Of a stretch of 64,000 nt of DNA, positions 23,403 through 35,400 are shown in pieces; the stretch's first letter is position 1, and each line of letters opens with the position of its first letter. Made by a program: the position numbers and the translations under genes. The stretch lies in NCBI GenBank assembly GCA_047967505.1, contig CM106538.1. One strand, given 5' to 3'. Source of the DNA: Dipteris shenzhenensis. Taxonomy: Eukaryota; Polypodiophyta; Polypodiopsida; Gleicheniales. Below the pieces are notes generated by a model. That model did no database searches, was not told where the DNA came from, and saw only the letters and a program-made list of their open reading frames with translations.

Positions 23403-26400
23403 CCCCTCCAAAAAAAAACTATATATATATATATATATATAATCATAAGATGCAAATGAAAATTAACCAGCATAATGCCAAATTTAAGCACTGCAAGTCT
23501 GACTACTGACCTTCATTAAGTCAAGCATGTGTATGATGTGTTATGTGTGCTTCTTGCATCCCCTTTGTAGCCTATAAATGTTCTTCTTATTTGGATAAAT
23601 TCTCATGTAATTGTGCTAGAAAAATGTCACTGTAGTGATGACTTCCTCACTTCCTCTTTTTGTAGCTAGCTAATCTAAGGTAAGCACCCTTGGAAGAGTG
23701 CACACTTGATGAATCCTTAGGTGCATGGTAAATCTTCTAAGGACATGAGCCTATTAATTCCCCAAAGGACTTGATGTTGTTGCCTCAAAACCAAAGCTCG
23801 TGTTCTACATTTTAATGGCACTACTCGAATGGGTGCATCTACTTCCTTTGAGGCTAGACGCTATGTAAGGAGGCATTTTTCCAAGCATCTACTGCCTTTG
23901 AGGCTAGTCGCTATGTAAGGAGGCATTTTTCTAGGCATTGTCTCTCCCTCTACATCTATGCATCTACTGCCTCTGAGGCTAGTCGCTATGTAAGGAGGCA
24001 TTTTTCCAGGCATTGTCTCTCTCTCTCTACATTCATTGCAAATGAATCTTCCATTGCTGTTCATATTGTATCATTGATTTCCATGGCCTTCAACATCCTC
24101 CTTGTACCTAGACTAGGTATATCAACTTTCCTATCTCACAGCCTCTGTCTAGTTCTCTTGCAACCCATGGCAAATTACATCGCACCATGTGGTTTTTTAT
24201 TTTAAATAAATAAAGTGAATGAAGAAATGAGAAATGATTTATGTAATTAAACAAGCTATCTTGTGAAGAGAAACAAGGACTCACCTAATAGCTTCATGAT
24301 AGGAATACAAAATTGTGCACATTCCAACTTCCAAGAGAGCTTGAGGAGCACGAAGAGACGTGAGCAACACACCTAGCCCTGAATGACAAACTAGAAAAAA
24401 AATAGAAAAAATCAAAAACCTAAAACATGTATCGAATGCTTTTATTGTGGCAAGAAGGGACATGTGAAGTCTAAGTGCTTCAAGTTTATACGGGATCAGA
24501 ACGCCAAGAAGGCTGAGGCAAAGGATGCAGGCAGTGGAAGCAAAGGCAAAGGCAAGGCCAAGGTAGATGACTTGGATGCAGTAAATGTTGCAGCAGAGGA
24601 CAGTGACAGTGACAGACATGATGTTCTATGCTCTTCTGCTGTAATTGCACATACTTTGGTTATTGATGGCCATGACATGCACACCTGGCTCTTGGATTCA
24701 GATGCTTCTTTTCATGTTACTCCTCATAGGGAGTGGTTTACTTCCTACACAGGTACTCATGGAGTTGTTCACCTTGGGAACAACTATGCATGTCAGATTG
24801 CAGGGATTGGCAGTATACAGATAGTATTCCCTGATGGACGCATATTTATGCTTGATGGTGTTCGTCATGTGCCGCAAATCAAGAAAAATCTGATTAGCAC
24901 TGGCTTGTTAGATGATAGTGGTTACCACACCACATTTGGGGATTCCAAATGGGTGATTACTGATGGCCAGGTTGTAGTGGGTGAGGGTTTTAAGAGTGAT
25001 ACCTTGTACCCTCTTTATGTTTCCAGTGTAGGTAATCATGTTGTTGCCATAACCGAGCTGCCAAAGGTTTCATTGTGGCATAGCCGGTTGGGACACATGT
25101 CCGTTAAAGGAATGCAAGAACTGTCACGTTTGGGTTATCTGCCGTCTCTTTCATTTTCAGATTTGCCTACTTGTGATCATTGCATATTTGGCAAGCATTC
25201 TATGACTCCTCATAAGAGGAGAACCCCCCAAAATAGAGCACCGCTTGATCTAGTGCACACTGATTTGTGTGAGATGCCACAGTTATCACTAGGGGGTGCA
25301 AAGTATTTCATTACTTTTATTGATGATGCCACACGCAAAGTGTGGGTCTATTTCTTGAAGCATAAGAGCGATGCCTTAGATGCTTTCAAGAAGTTTGTCG
25401 CTCAGGTTGAGAATCGGATAGGTCGCAGGCTGAAATGCCTCAGATCCGATAACGTGGGTGAGTATGTGTCACATGCTTTTGTGCAGTTTTGCGAAGCTAA
25501 GGGCATCAAACAGGAACTCACAGCCCCTCATAATGCATCTCAAAATGGTGTAAGTGAGCGGATGAATCGAACTATTCAGGAGAAGGTTCGATGTATGTTG
25601 TCTTATGCTGCATTGCCCCATGGCTTTTGGGCAGAAGCCGTGCAAACAGCAGTTCACATAATTAACAGGTCGCCGAACAAGGCTTTGGAGTTGAAAGTGC
25701 CAGAGGAGATGTGGTCTGGCAAGCCACCTTCATATAAGCACTTACGTGTGTTTGGCTGCGAGTGCTTTGCTCATATACGCAAAGAACTGCGCACCAAACT
25801 GGATCCAGAGTCTTCCAGATGCATCTTTATGGGTTATGGTGACGAAGGTGAAATGGGATACAGGTTATGGGATCCCGTTAAACGGAAGATTATACGCAGC
25901 AATGATGTCATCTTTAAAGAGGATAGTGTACACAAAGAACCCGTGCAACCTGTGGAATACAGGAGGGTTGTTTATCATGATGTCGGACAGCAAAGAATGC
26001 CCATTAATATGCAGCAGCAGGCTGCTGCAGATAGCCCTGTTCAAGAGGGTATACAGGCTGAAAATCAGCCAGATAATTTTGCCAATGATGCACCACAGGA
26101 TATGCCAGCAAATGGGGCTGTAGAACAGCCAAATATGGTGGTACAGCCACCCGTCATGCATGACGAACAGGCTAGACAGCAGCCTAATCCGGAACATTTT
26201 GTTAGGAGGAGCACCCGTGTACAACGGCCTCCTGACAGGTTTGTTCCAGGAGCCAATAATGTGGCTGATTTTATTATGCTGACAGATTGTGGTGAGCCTT
26301 CCAGCTTCAAGGAAGCTATGGGAAGAACAGAGAAAAGGAAGTGGGAGAAAGCCATGCAGTCAGAAATGGACTCCCTACTTCAAAATGATACATGGGACTT

Positions 26401-29400
26401 GGTGCAGCTACCTGCAGGCAGAAAGGTTTTGCCATGCAAGTGGGTTTACAAAGTCAAAGTGGATTCAAATGCTTTACCGAGGTATAAGGCCAGATTGGTT
26501 GCCAAGGGATTTAAGCAGGAGAAAGGCATTGACTTTGATGAGATCTTTTCCCCTGTAGTCAAGATGACTACTTTGAGAGCAGTGTTAGCTCTTGTTGCTC
26601 ACGAGGACATGGATTTATGTCAGATGGATGTGAAGACTGCTTTTCTTCACGGAGATCTCCATGATGAGATCTATATGAGTCAGCCAGAGGGATATGCTGT
26701 TAAAGGGAAAGAGCAGCTTGTGTGTAAGCTCAAGAGGAGCTTGTATGGACTCAAGCAGGCACCAAGAGAATGGTACAAGAAGTTTGATGCCTTCATGCAG
26801 TCCCAAGGGTATCATAGGTGTGAGACCGATCATTGCTTGTACACCAAACGGGCAAAGGATGGCAGTTTGATGCTACTCATTCTATATGTGGATGACATGC
26901 TAATTGCCAGTAAATCTCAGCATGAGATTAGTGCTTTGAAGAAACAACTGCATATGTCTTTTGACATGAAAGACTTGGGTGATGCAAACCATATTCTTGG
27001 CATGCGGATTACTCGTGACAGGTCCAAGGGACTTTTGTTTCTGTCACAGAAGGAGTACATTGACAAAGTACTGCAGAGGTTTAAAATGGAGGGGGGGAAG
27101 TCTATTAGTACCCCGTTGCGTCCACATTTAAAACTCAGCAGTAAGGACAGCCCCAGATCAGATGATGATAAGGCTGAAATGGCCAAGGTTCCGTATGCAT
27201 CTGCAGTTGGTTCTTTGATGTATGCCATGGTTGCCACTCGTCCGGATATTGCTTTTGCAGTGGGAGTCATCAGCAGGTATATGGCAAATCCAGGCAAGCG
27301 GCACTGGGAAGCAGTGAAAGGTGTCTTGAGGTATCTCAAAGGTACCAAAGACTTGTGCATATGCTATGGTAGGCAGGATGCATTGGTGCATGGTTTTACA
27401 GATTCAGACTATGCAGGGAATGCAGAGAACCGGAAGTCTACTACCGGTTATGCTATATCATGGGTGTCTCGGTTGCAGAAATGCGTTGCACTGTCAACCA
27501 CTGAAGCTGAATATGTTGCAGCCACTGAGGCTTGCAAGGAAGCAATATGGCTTACTCGGCTGGTGGGAGATTTGGGCATTACAGGAGATATGCCAGTTCT
27601 GCATTGTGATAGTTAGAGTGCTATCATGTTGGCAAACAATCCGGTCTTTCATCAGAAGACCAAGCACATAGATGTGAAATATCATTTCATCAGGGAGGTA
27701 CTAGAAGACAAGCGACTTGAGCTTGTGAAGGTGCATACTGATGATAATCCTGCAGATTTGCTCACTAAGAGCTTGCCTACAGAGCGGTTTGCACATTGCC
27801 GCCACATCATGGGATTAGGATGAGACCATTCTTATTTTATGGTCTTGTATACAGTAACTGTATATTGCTGTAATTTTTATTCTTTTCTCCCCTTTAGGCA
27901 CATTGGCCTTTAGGTGGGAGGTTGTTGGGGTAAAGGCACATTGCCACCCCTTTATTAAAGATATGACACCTATGACTGTCTTAAGACAGTCATAGGGTGA
28001 AAAACCTAATCCTAATAAAACCTATGAGTTTGTGGTGTGGCTCATCACTTCACACCCGCATCTTTTGTGTCACCTCTCTCTCTCACTCTCTCCCCGTTGT
28101 ACTTCTCCCTCACTCTTTCCCTCTGAACTACTTGTTATTCCTATTTTACGTTTTATAAATTGGTTTCTGAAAGATCAATGTGCTTTATGCTCACCGTTTC
28201 TAACTGTATGGGTATGGTTTAGAAGGATTTCAGCGTTGTTGTATATGAGAGCTTCTAAACATTGGGCAGGTTATGAGATACTGCATGGGATTTCCGCTAA
28301 GGAAGTTGTTTTTTAGCAAATACAAGCTGCACATGAGTTATGCCTTGGTTTCAATCTGCTGTTGGTAATAGCTGCGAATGGTTTTGCAGTTTTATCTCCA
28401 CAGGATCATATGACAGTTTTATAAGGTAATCTTCTTTGTGCGGAAGTTTTTCAAAGTTGCTTTTGGTTTGACTAGGTTTAATGGGCCTTTCATGATTTTT
28501 TAAATCTTTTACGTTAATTTGCAAATAATGGATGTACACAGAATTTGGAATGGTGATGGATCATTAGCTCAACTGCTGGAAGGCCATACGGACGCAATAA
28601 CTTCTCTTACAACAATTATCCCAGCAGGTATTTTTGTCACTTATTGCCTTGACAGCAAGGAACTAAAAGGACTATCAGGTGTGGTGGTAAGCATGGAGTT
28701 CTGCATCTCCTATGAAGTGAAAGACTGCTCATTGCATTTACTTCAGGGAGGGAAGAGAAATTTCAACAAAGGCATCCGCCAAATTAGGTTACATTTACCC
28801 ATTTTCTTGATGCTATAAGCAGCGTCTGATGGTTGGAAGCTAGTTTCTGGGTCAAAAGACCGGACTATTCGTGTTTGGCAGGTGAACGTTTTGCTTAACT
28901 GTGGCTTCTAAGCAATTTGAATCAGGTGGTTCAGAAGGCAGTTTTCTTGGTTTGCCACTAATGGTTAGTAATATCTCATTTGCAGCTGTCAGTGATCAAA
29001 TCAAAGGATGCTGCAGATCGAGTGTATTTGAACAAGCCAGTGAGAGTTTGGAAAGGGCATAATTCGTCTGTCCAGTGTGTTGGTACAAACTCTTCTGGTG
29101 ATATGGTAAGTTTGTTGACACTAAGCTCCAGATGTAGCAAGGCAAGTTTTTTAAAAGTTAGTCAGGATACTGCAGGAATCAAGCTTTTGTATGCGAGTGT
29201 TCATATGGGGGGGATATTGAACATGCATTTGGGAAGCCCGCTTTTTTTTGGGATGGGCAGTGCTAGCATGGTGGGGTATTGGATTAGTAAATGATTTGAT
29301 GCTAAGGCTTTTCTTTGACACTAGAAAGGCAGGGAGGGGATTGGAGTCACAATTGATTTTTTTGAGCATTGCTATGAGTATGAACTATCAATCATGAGTT

Positions 29401-32400
29401 GATCAGGGAGCTACTTTTACCATGAGTAGGTAGAATTTATGGATTGATGGAAAGGTGGTGTTACCATTTCTGGAATTATCATTTTACTTGCAGTGTATGC
29501 TGAGTTGTGAAATCTGCTTCTCTGGCTGGCCGGGAATTTCCTTTGCAGCCACTATCTTTCTTACACTTCCCTTGGCTGCAAGTACGGTATTAACTTGTCG
29601 GTCCCTTGCGATGAGACTTAACCTCTTTAGCTTTCCAACAGAGGGTATGCACAGCGGAAGACTGATAGTAATGCCCAGGAGCTCACACAGTGTGATGTGG
29701 GGTGTGGAATCACAAACTTCTTAACTTATGTGCATAGATGTGCAAGCCAGTAAATAGACAATGCTCAGAGACAAATATAGAAGAAACACTTTATATTTCT
29801 GTCCGTCCAGAAACTAGGACAGGATACAATACCAGAAGGTCCTTCTACCACAAGCCTGACACTTCTAGATCTCTGAGCCTGCGTGCTCCACCTCGAGCAT
29901 ATGTAGACTCTCTGTCTAGATCCCTTCCATCTTGCTGTCCGGAAGCCAGGTGGGCTGCCTCTCTAGCTCAGTCTGCAGCTTCTCCTAGGTCACCTTGTCC
30001 TCCTGGATGTAGGCCTAAGGCTCCCCCTTTGCTGCTCCTGTCTGCTGTCCTGAGGGCTGCTCCAAGTGATGAATGAATGAGGCCCAATGGCCTCCTTATA
30101 TAGGCCCCAAGGGGCTGGAAAAAACCGATCTGGTAGGGGAATATGGGCCGACCAGACTGCCCCTCCCTACCCGACTTTATAGTCTGTAAACCGACCTCCA
30201 GGCAGCCCTTGATTGGCCGACCTAGGGCGGCTCTCTTGGGCTTTTGCCAGGCCCTAAGGGCAGCCCATATAGGGCCCTACCCTTGGGTCCTTCTAGGGCT
30301 GGATGGCTGCAACTGTTCCGCCATCAACAGACCCTTCTTGCAGGCGCCCTTGCCCTGCCATGCTGTGCCATGTGCTCCTGCCCTCTGCCAGGCTCTCTCC
30401 AGCCACGTGTGCAGCGCTGTACAGGTCTGTACATCAGCTGACGTCAGTGCGCCCTTCACAGGGTCCTGTTGCAGGCCGTACGCCTGTCTTTTTGCTTTGA
30501 CAGCTGCGCACATGGCAGCTCATGTGCTGCCCATGTGACATCCCCAATATCTCCAGGTCTACCTCCCCCATGCTCTCCTCATATGGGGGCTTACAGACGG
30601 GGAGGTGACCATTCCAACACCCCCTCTCACCGACACATCCAGGCCCAATGCCAACACGTTGATGACGATGCTCCATTAACTCCCTGGTCGTAGTCCTCTG
30701 GAAAATTTCGATGTCAAAATCTTTTCGTGGCTTTTCATCCAATGGCTCCTGCTGCACTAGGTCCTGGTCCCGCTTCCGCACACCATCCTGAAGGTTATAG
30801 AGAGAATGAGAGCAAGAGAGTGTGAGAGAGTCGTAAGCTAGGAAGCAGTAGTTGCTCAATAGAGTGTGTAAAGAGTACAACACAAAGTAGTGTAGATAAG
30901 GTTTTGTCATAGTGACAAAACCTTAGTAGTCACTAACCATAGTTAGTGAACTAACTGCAGTTAGGGGGAAAAACCTCTAAAGGAGGGAAAAGTGCCCCTA
31001 ACTAACTTATTATATTACATTGGTCACTGCTGAATTTTAGATATAATTCCAACAGGTTATAGAGAGAATGAGAGCAAGAGAGTGTGAGAGAGTCGTAAGC
31101 TAGGAAGCAGTAGTTGCTCAATAGAGTGTGTAAAGAGTACAACACAAAGTAGTGTAGATAAGGTTTTGTCATAGTGACAAAACCTTAGTAGTCACTAACC
31201 ATAGTTAGTGAACTAACTGCAGTTAGGGGAAAAAACCTCTAAAGGAGGGAAAAGTGCCCCTAACTAACTTATTATATTACATTGGTCACTGCTGAATTAT
31301 AGATATAATTCCAACACCCCCCTGCAGTGCCAATGTCATGTACAAGGCTGATCAATCACCAAATGGATATAAGTTCAGGGCACTGCGAAATGCCTCGAAC
31401 TTCTCACGTGGTAGTGCCTTGGTGAAGATATCTGCAACGTTGTCATGTGTGGACACAAAGATCATACTGATCTCTCCTGCATGTAACTTCTCTCTGACGT
31501 AATGATAGTGAACCTCAATGTGCTTCGTGCGAGCATGAAACACTGGATTTTTTGCCACTGCAATGGCACTCTGACTATCAGTGAGAATTGGAGAAGGACC
31601 CTCCAAAGACAGATAAAGATCAGCAAATAAACGTCTCAGCCAGACACATTCCACTGTTGCTGTGAAAGCTGCCCTGTACTCAGCTTCACATGATGAGGTA
31701 GCCACTGTAGATTGTTTCTTGCTTAGCCATGAAATGCAAGATTTTCCCAAAAAGAAACAATTGCCACTAGTGGACTGCCTAGTGTCATAATCACCAGCCC
31801 AATCTGAATCACTGTAGGCATGCATCTGCAAGTCACCCCCCCTGGGAAATAGTAAGCCAAAAGACTTGGTGCCTTGCAAATAACGGAAGATGCGCTTAAC
31901 TGCCTGCCAATGCATAGTTTTAGGGCTGTGCATATACCTGCTCACCTGAGATACTGCAAACTGAATATCAGGCCTAGTATTGCAGAGATATATGAGGCAT
32001 CCAACAGCTTGACTGTAAAGTGTGGCATCAACTGATTCTCCTGCATCATGCATTGTGAGTTTCAGCCCCGGTTCCATAGGAGTAGATATGGGCTTACACT
32101 CTTGCATGTTAAATCTGTCCAAAAGTTTCTGAACATACTTGGACTGAGACATAACAGTGCCACGTTTCTCATGAGAGAACTGGATCCCCAAATAAAAATG
32201 AAGCAGCCCCAAATCTGACATATCAAAGTGGGTCTGCAAATCAGTTTTGAAATCTGCAATTTTGTCGTCGTTGGACCCTGTGAGCAATAAGTCATCAACA
32301 TAAAGAAGGATGACTAATATTTCCCCCCCATCCATCTTGATGTAGAGGGTGCTCTCAGTAGGACTATTGTGCAGCCCCTTGCTGGTCAAAAAGGCATGTA

Positions 32401-35400
32401 TCTTGGCATACCATGCACGAGGGGCCTGTTTCAGCCCATATAAAGCTTTATTAAGCTTGCAGACTTGAAGTGCATTTGCTGTAATTTCAAAACCCGGAGG
32501 TGGTTTGACATACACCTCTTCCAGCAAGTCCCCATTTAAGAAGGCTGTTTTGATGTCCAACTGATGAACATTCCACTCTAAATGTGCAGCCATTGCAATT
32601 AGTGATCGGATGGTGGTCATCCGGGATGTAGGAGCAAAAGTCTCCTCATAATCGATGCCCTTTTTCTGAGCATAGCCTTTAGCAACCAGCCTGGCTTTAT
32701 ATCTGTCAATGGAGCCATCTGGCTTCCGTTTGACTTTAAATACCCATCGTGTGCCAATAGCATGTTTACCCTGTGGCAAGTCCACAACATCCCAAGTCTG
32801 ATTTTTGGCAATGGACTGCAACTCATCGTGCATGGCATTCATCCAATGCACATTACCTTGGGCCTCTTCAAATGTGGCAGGCTCCTCTTCATCAAGGAGA
32901 GTACCTGCATATGCTGATTCCACTGAATTAGCACCTTCCATGTGCCTTGCTGCACTGCGAGTCCTGCCAGGTAACGGGGCATCAAGTTTACTCTCCCGGA
33001 GAGTCTGTAACAGCCAGTTTGGGACTGTTTTTGCTGCATGTATGTCTGCAATTTCTTGCTGTACCACTTGTTCCACTTCCTGTGGAGGAGGCATGACATC
33101 CCGTGGCGGAACTGAAGCATTTGAAGGTTGCTGGAAATTCTGATTTGGATCAGAAAAATCAGCAGGGGAACCCAATGCAATGGGTAGCAACCCTTGAAAT
33201 ACATCTTCTGAAGGTGAAGGCATTTGAAAATCAGCCTGAGTGTAAGCTGAATTTTCAGAAAATATCACATCTCTACTTACAATGATTTTGCGTGTAGCAG
33301 GATTGTAGAGACGATACCCCTTGCTTTCTGCACTGTATCCAACAAATATGCATTTGATGGCTTTATCTGACAATTTGTGCCTAAATTCAACTGGCACATG
33401 TGCATAGGCAAGGCATCCAAAGACTCGGAAGTGATCCACTGAAGGCTTCCTGTCATTCCAGACCTCAAAAGGAGTTTTTGTTTTTAAAGCCTTAGTGGGA
33501 GCCCTGTTCAAAATGTAATTGGCACACATCAAACCCTCTAACCAGAATTTATGAGGCATGTGTTTGCTTTTCAGCATACATCTGTCCATCTCCATGAGGG
33601 TTCTATTTTTCCTCTCAGCTTTGCCATTTTGCTGAGGGGTCAGCTTGACTGTGAGCTGATGCACAATACCCTTTTGTTTGAGGAAAGCATCAAATTCTGC
33701 AGATAGGTATTCCCCACCTCTATCCGTGCGTAATGTCTGTATCTTGAGCCCGGTTTCATTTTCAACCATGGCTGAAAAATGTTTAAACACTGTGAACACT
33801 TCAGATTTCTTTTTCAGCCCATAAACCCAAGTAAAATTGGAGTAGTCATCAATGAATGTAACAAAGTAGAGATGACCACCCAATGACGGAGTCCTCATGG
33901 GACCACAGACATCACTGTGTATAAGCTGCAATTTGCGAACAGCTTTAACTGAACCATCCTTCTTGAAGGGAAATCTATGCATTTTACCTAAAATGCACCC
34001 TTCACAGGCATGTGGAGGAGGTATCTCAAGAGGTGGCAATGCATCAACCATTGAAAATTTCTGAAGTGTCATCAAGCTGTTGTAATGCATGTGGCCATAT
34101 CTGGCATGCCATAATTCTGCATTTTGCATGGCAACTGTAGGGGAAGAAATTGCCAAAGCATGAGCTGCTCTTTTCTGAAAAATATCAAGCTGAAAAAGCC
34201 CACGCAGCAGAGTACCAGATAACATTAAGGCATAGTTAGCTTCCCTGTCCCGGACAGCACATTTGTCATCCTCAAAGATGACCTGAAATCCATCTCTGTT
34301 AAGAGTGGACACTGAAAGGAGATTTTTGGTTATGCCAGGCACATATAAAACATCAGAAAGTCTGAAAATTGAGCCATCAATTGCAGTGAGCTCAACTTCT
34401 CCTGTGCCACGTACTGAATATGAGGAGTTGTTGGCACAAGTGACTTTCTTACCAACAGGGGGTGGATGCAAGGAAGTAAAGAGACACTTCCTCGAAGTGA
34501 TGTGCTTGGATGCACCGCTGTCAAAATACCATGTGTTCAGTGTTTCATCAACACTGAAAGCAGATGCATCTGAAGGAGAGTCAAAACTGCAAGTCAAAAA
34601 TGCATATGTATCATCACTGAATGAAGCTGTACTATCCCGAGCATCTGGAACAGCCAACCTAGAATCAGAAATGCAAGATAAAAAGGCATAATCTTGACCA
34701 ACAAAGTTGGCTGCAGCATCCCCACTGTCAGATGCACAAGGGGCTGAATCTGAAACAGCCATTCCTGAGCTGTTTTTCTTTTCCTTTGCAATCCTTTTCC
34801 TGCATTCTGCTATGTGATGACCTGGCTTTTTGCAGTAGTGACAAAAACCCTTCTTTTTGGGCTTGCTTGTATCACTTTTAGCCTTTTGTGAAGGCTGTCC
34901 TGACCCACTGGAAGGCTGATTTGCTGCTGTTTTTGCCTGTCCCTTTGTTTTTGATTTGAATTTTGAGAGCATGGCTTGTTCACCTGCTCGTGAAGCCAAA
35001 TTTTTCCTGGTCTGCTCTTCCTGAAGCAGAAGTCCTATCAGCTCATGAAAAGAAAGAGGATTTGCACCCCCCCTCAATGATAAATTCAGCGAAGTATGAA
35101 AGCTGAGATAAGACTCAGGAAGAGAATTCAGAGTGGTTGTAATCATCTCTGAATCAGGAATAATTTCATCTATATTTAACAACTGCTCTCTGAGATCCTG
35201 TAGCTTAGTGAGGTGGGCTGACATGGAGTCACCCTCCTCCATATGTGTATTGCTCAATTCTCTTTTTAAAAAAGATACTCTGGCATCATTCCGTGCTGCA
35301 TACATGCTTTCCAAAATATCCCACGCTGCCCTGGAGGTCTTACACGACCGGATATGCGGAATGATTGATCTTTTCACTGAAAGAGAGATGCAAGACAAGG

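Larger units (their letters stand above)
23020..24430. other. Foreign 1.4-kb patch replacing part of Copia-2 gag
   Basis: Homology with Copia-1 stops after CAGCAAAAGG (about 23,018) and resumes at ATCGAATGC (about 24,431). About 60 bp of gag are lost and 1.4 kb of AT-rich, repeat-containing, non-coding DNA takes their place. No target duplication, terminal repeats or splice-like AG end were seen. Confidence 0.8.
22372..27823 (+). pseudogene. Copia-2 gag-pol, multiply broken
   Basis: Starts MASGGS at 22,372. An extra G near 22,509 shifts the frame. Gag then runs open to 23,023, where a foreign patch replaces the basic region before the zinc knuckle. From about 24,437 the knuckle, protease, integrase, RT (YVDD) and RNase H are open to 27,616. 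The protease motif reads LLDSDAS instead of LLDSGAS. 21 bp of RNase H are deleted near 27,450 relative to Copia-1. Codon 27,614-27,616 is TAG where Copia-1 has CAG. The frame then runs to 27,823. It could not make active protease or full gag. Confidence 0.93.
20458..28126 (+). mobile_element. Copia-2, full-length Ty1/copia element (sister of Copia-1)
   Basis: 7.67 kb with 204-bp LTRs that differ at a single base near the 3' end, flanked by target duplication ACTAC (20,453-20,457 and 28,127-28,131). Gag-pol is very close to Copia-1 but has a 1-nt insertion, a 1.4-kb foreign patch in gag, a 21-bp deletion and a nonsense codon. It lies in the sense orientation inside the 16.5-kb WDR12 intron, so its LTR poly(A) signals face the host transcript. 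Confidence 0.96.

Noticed and set aside
23144-23509. Leu/Ser/Pro-rich frames on both strands
   Set aside because: Translation of the CT microsatellite only.
30143-30700. Overlapping frames of 65-158 codons in the LTR at 29,636-30,619, repeated at 39,307-39,965
   Set aside because: They lie within LTR DNA, run in opposing frames and start or end at LTR borders; their repetition simply reflects the two LTRs.
31055-31316. Extra Copia-3 LTR as a separate solo LTR with its own target duplication
   Set aside because: There are no bases between the two LTRs and the only 5-bp duplication (CATCC) flanks the whole three-LTR structure.
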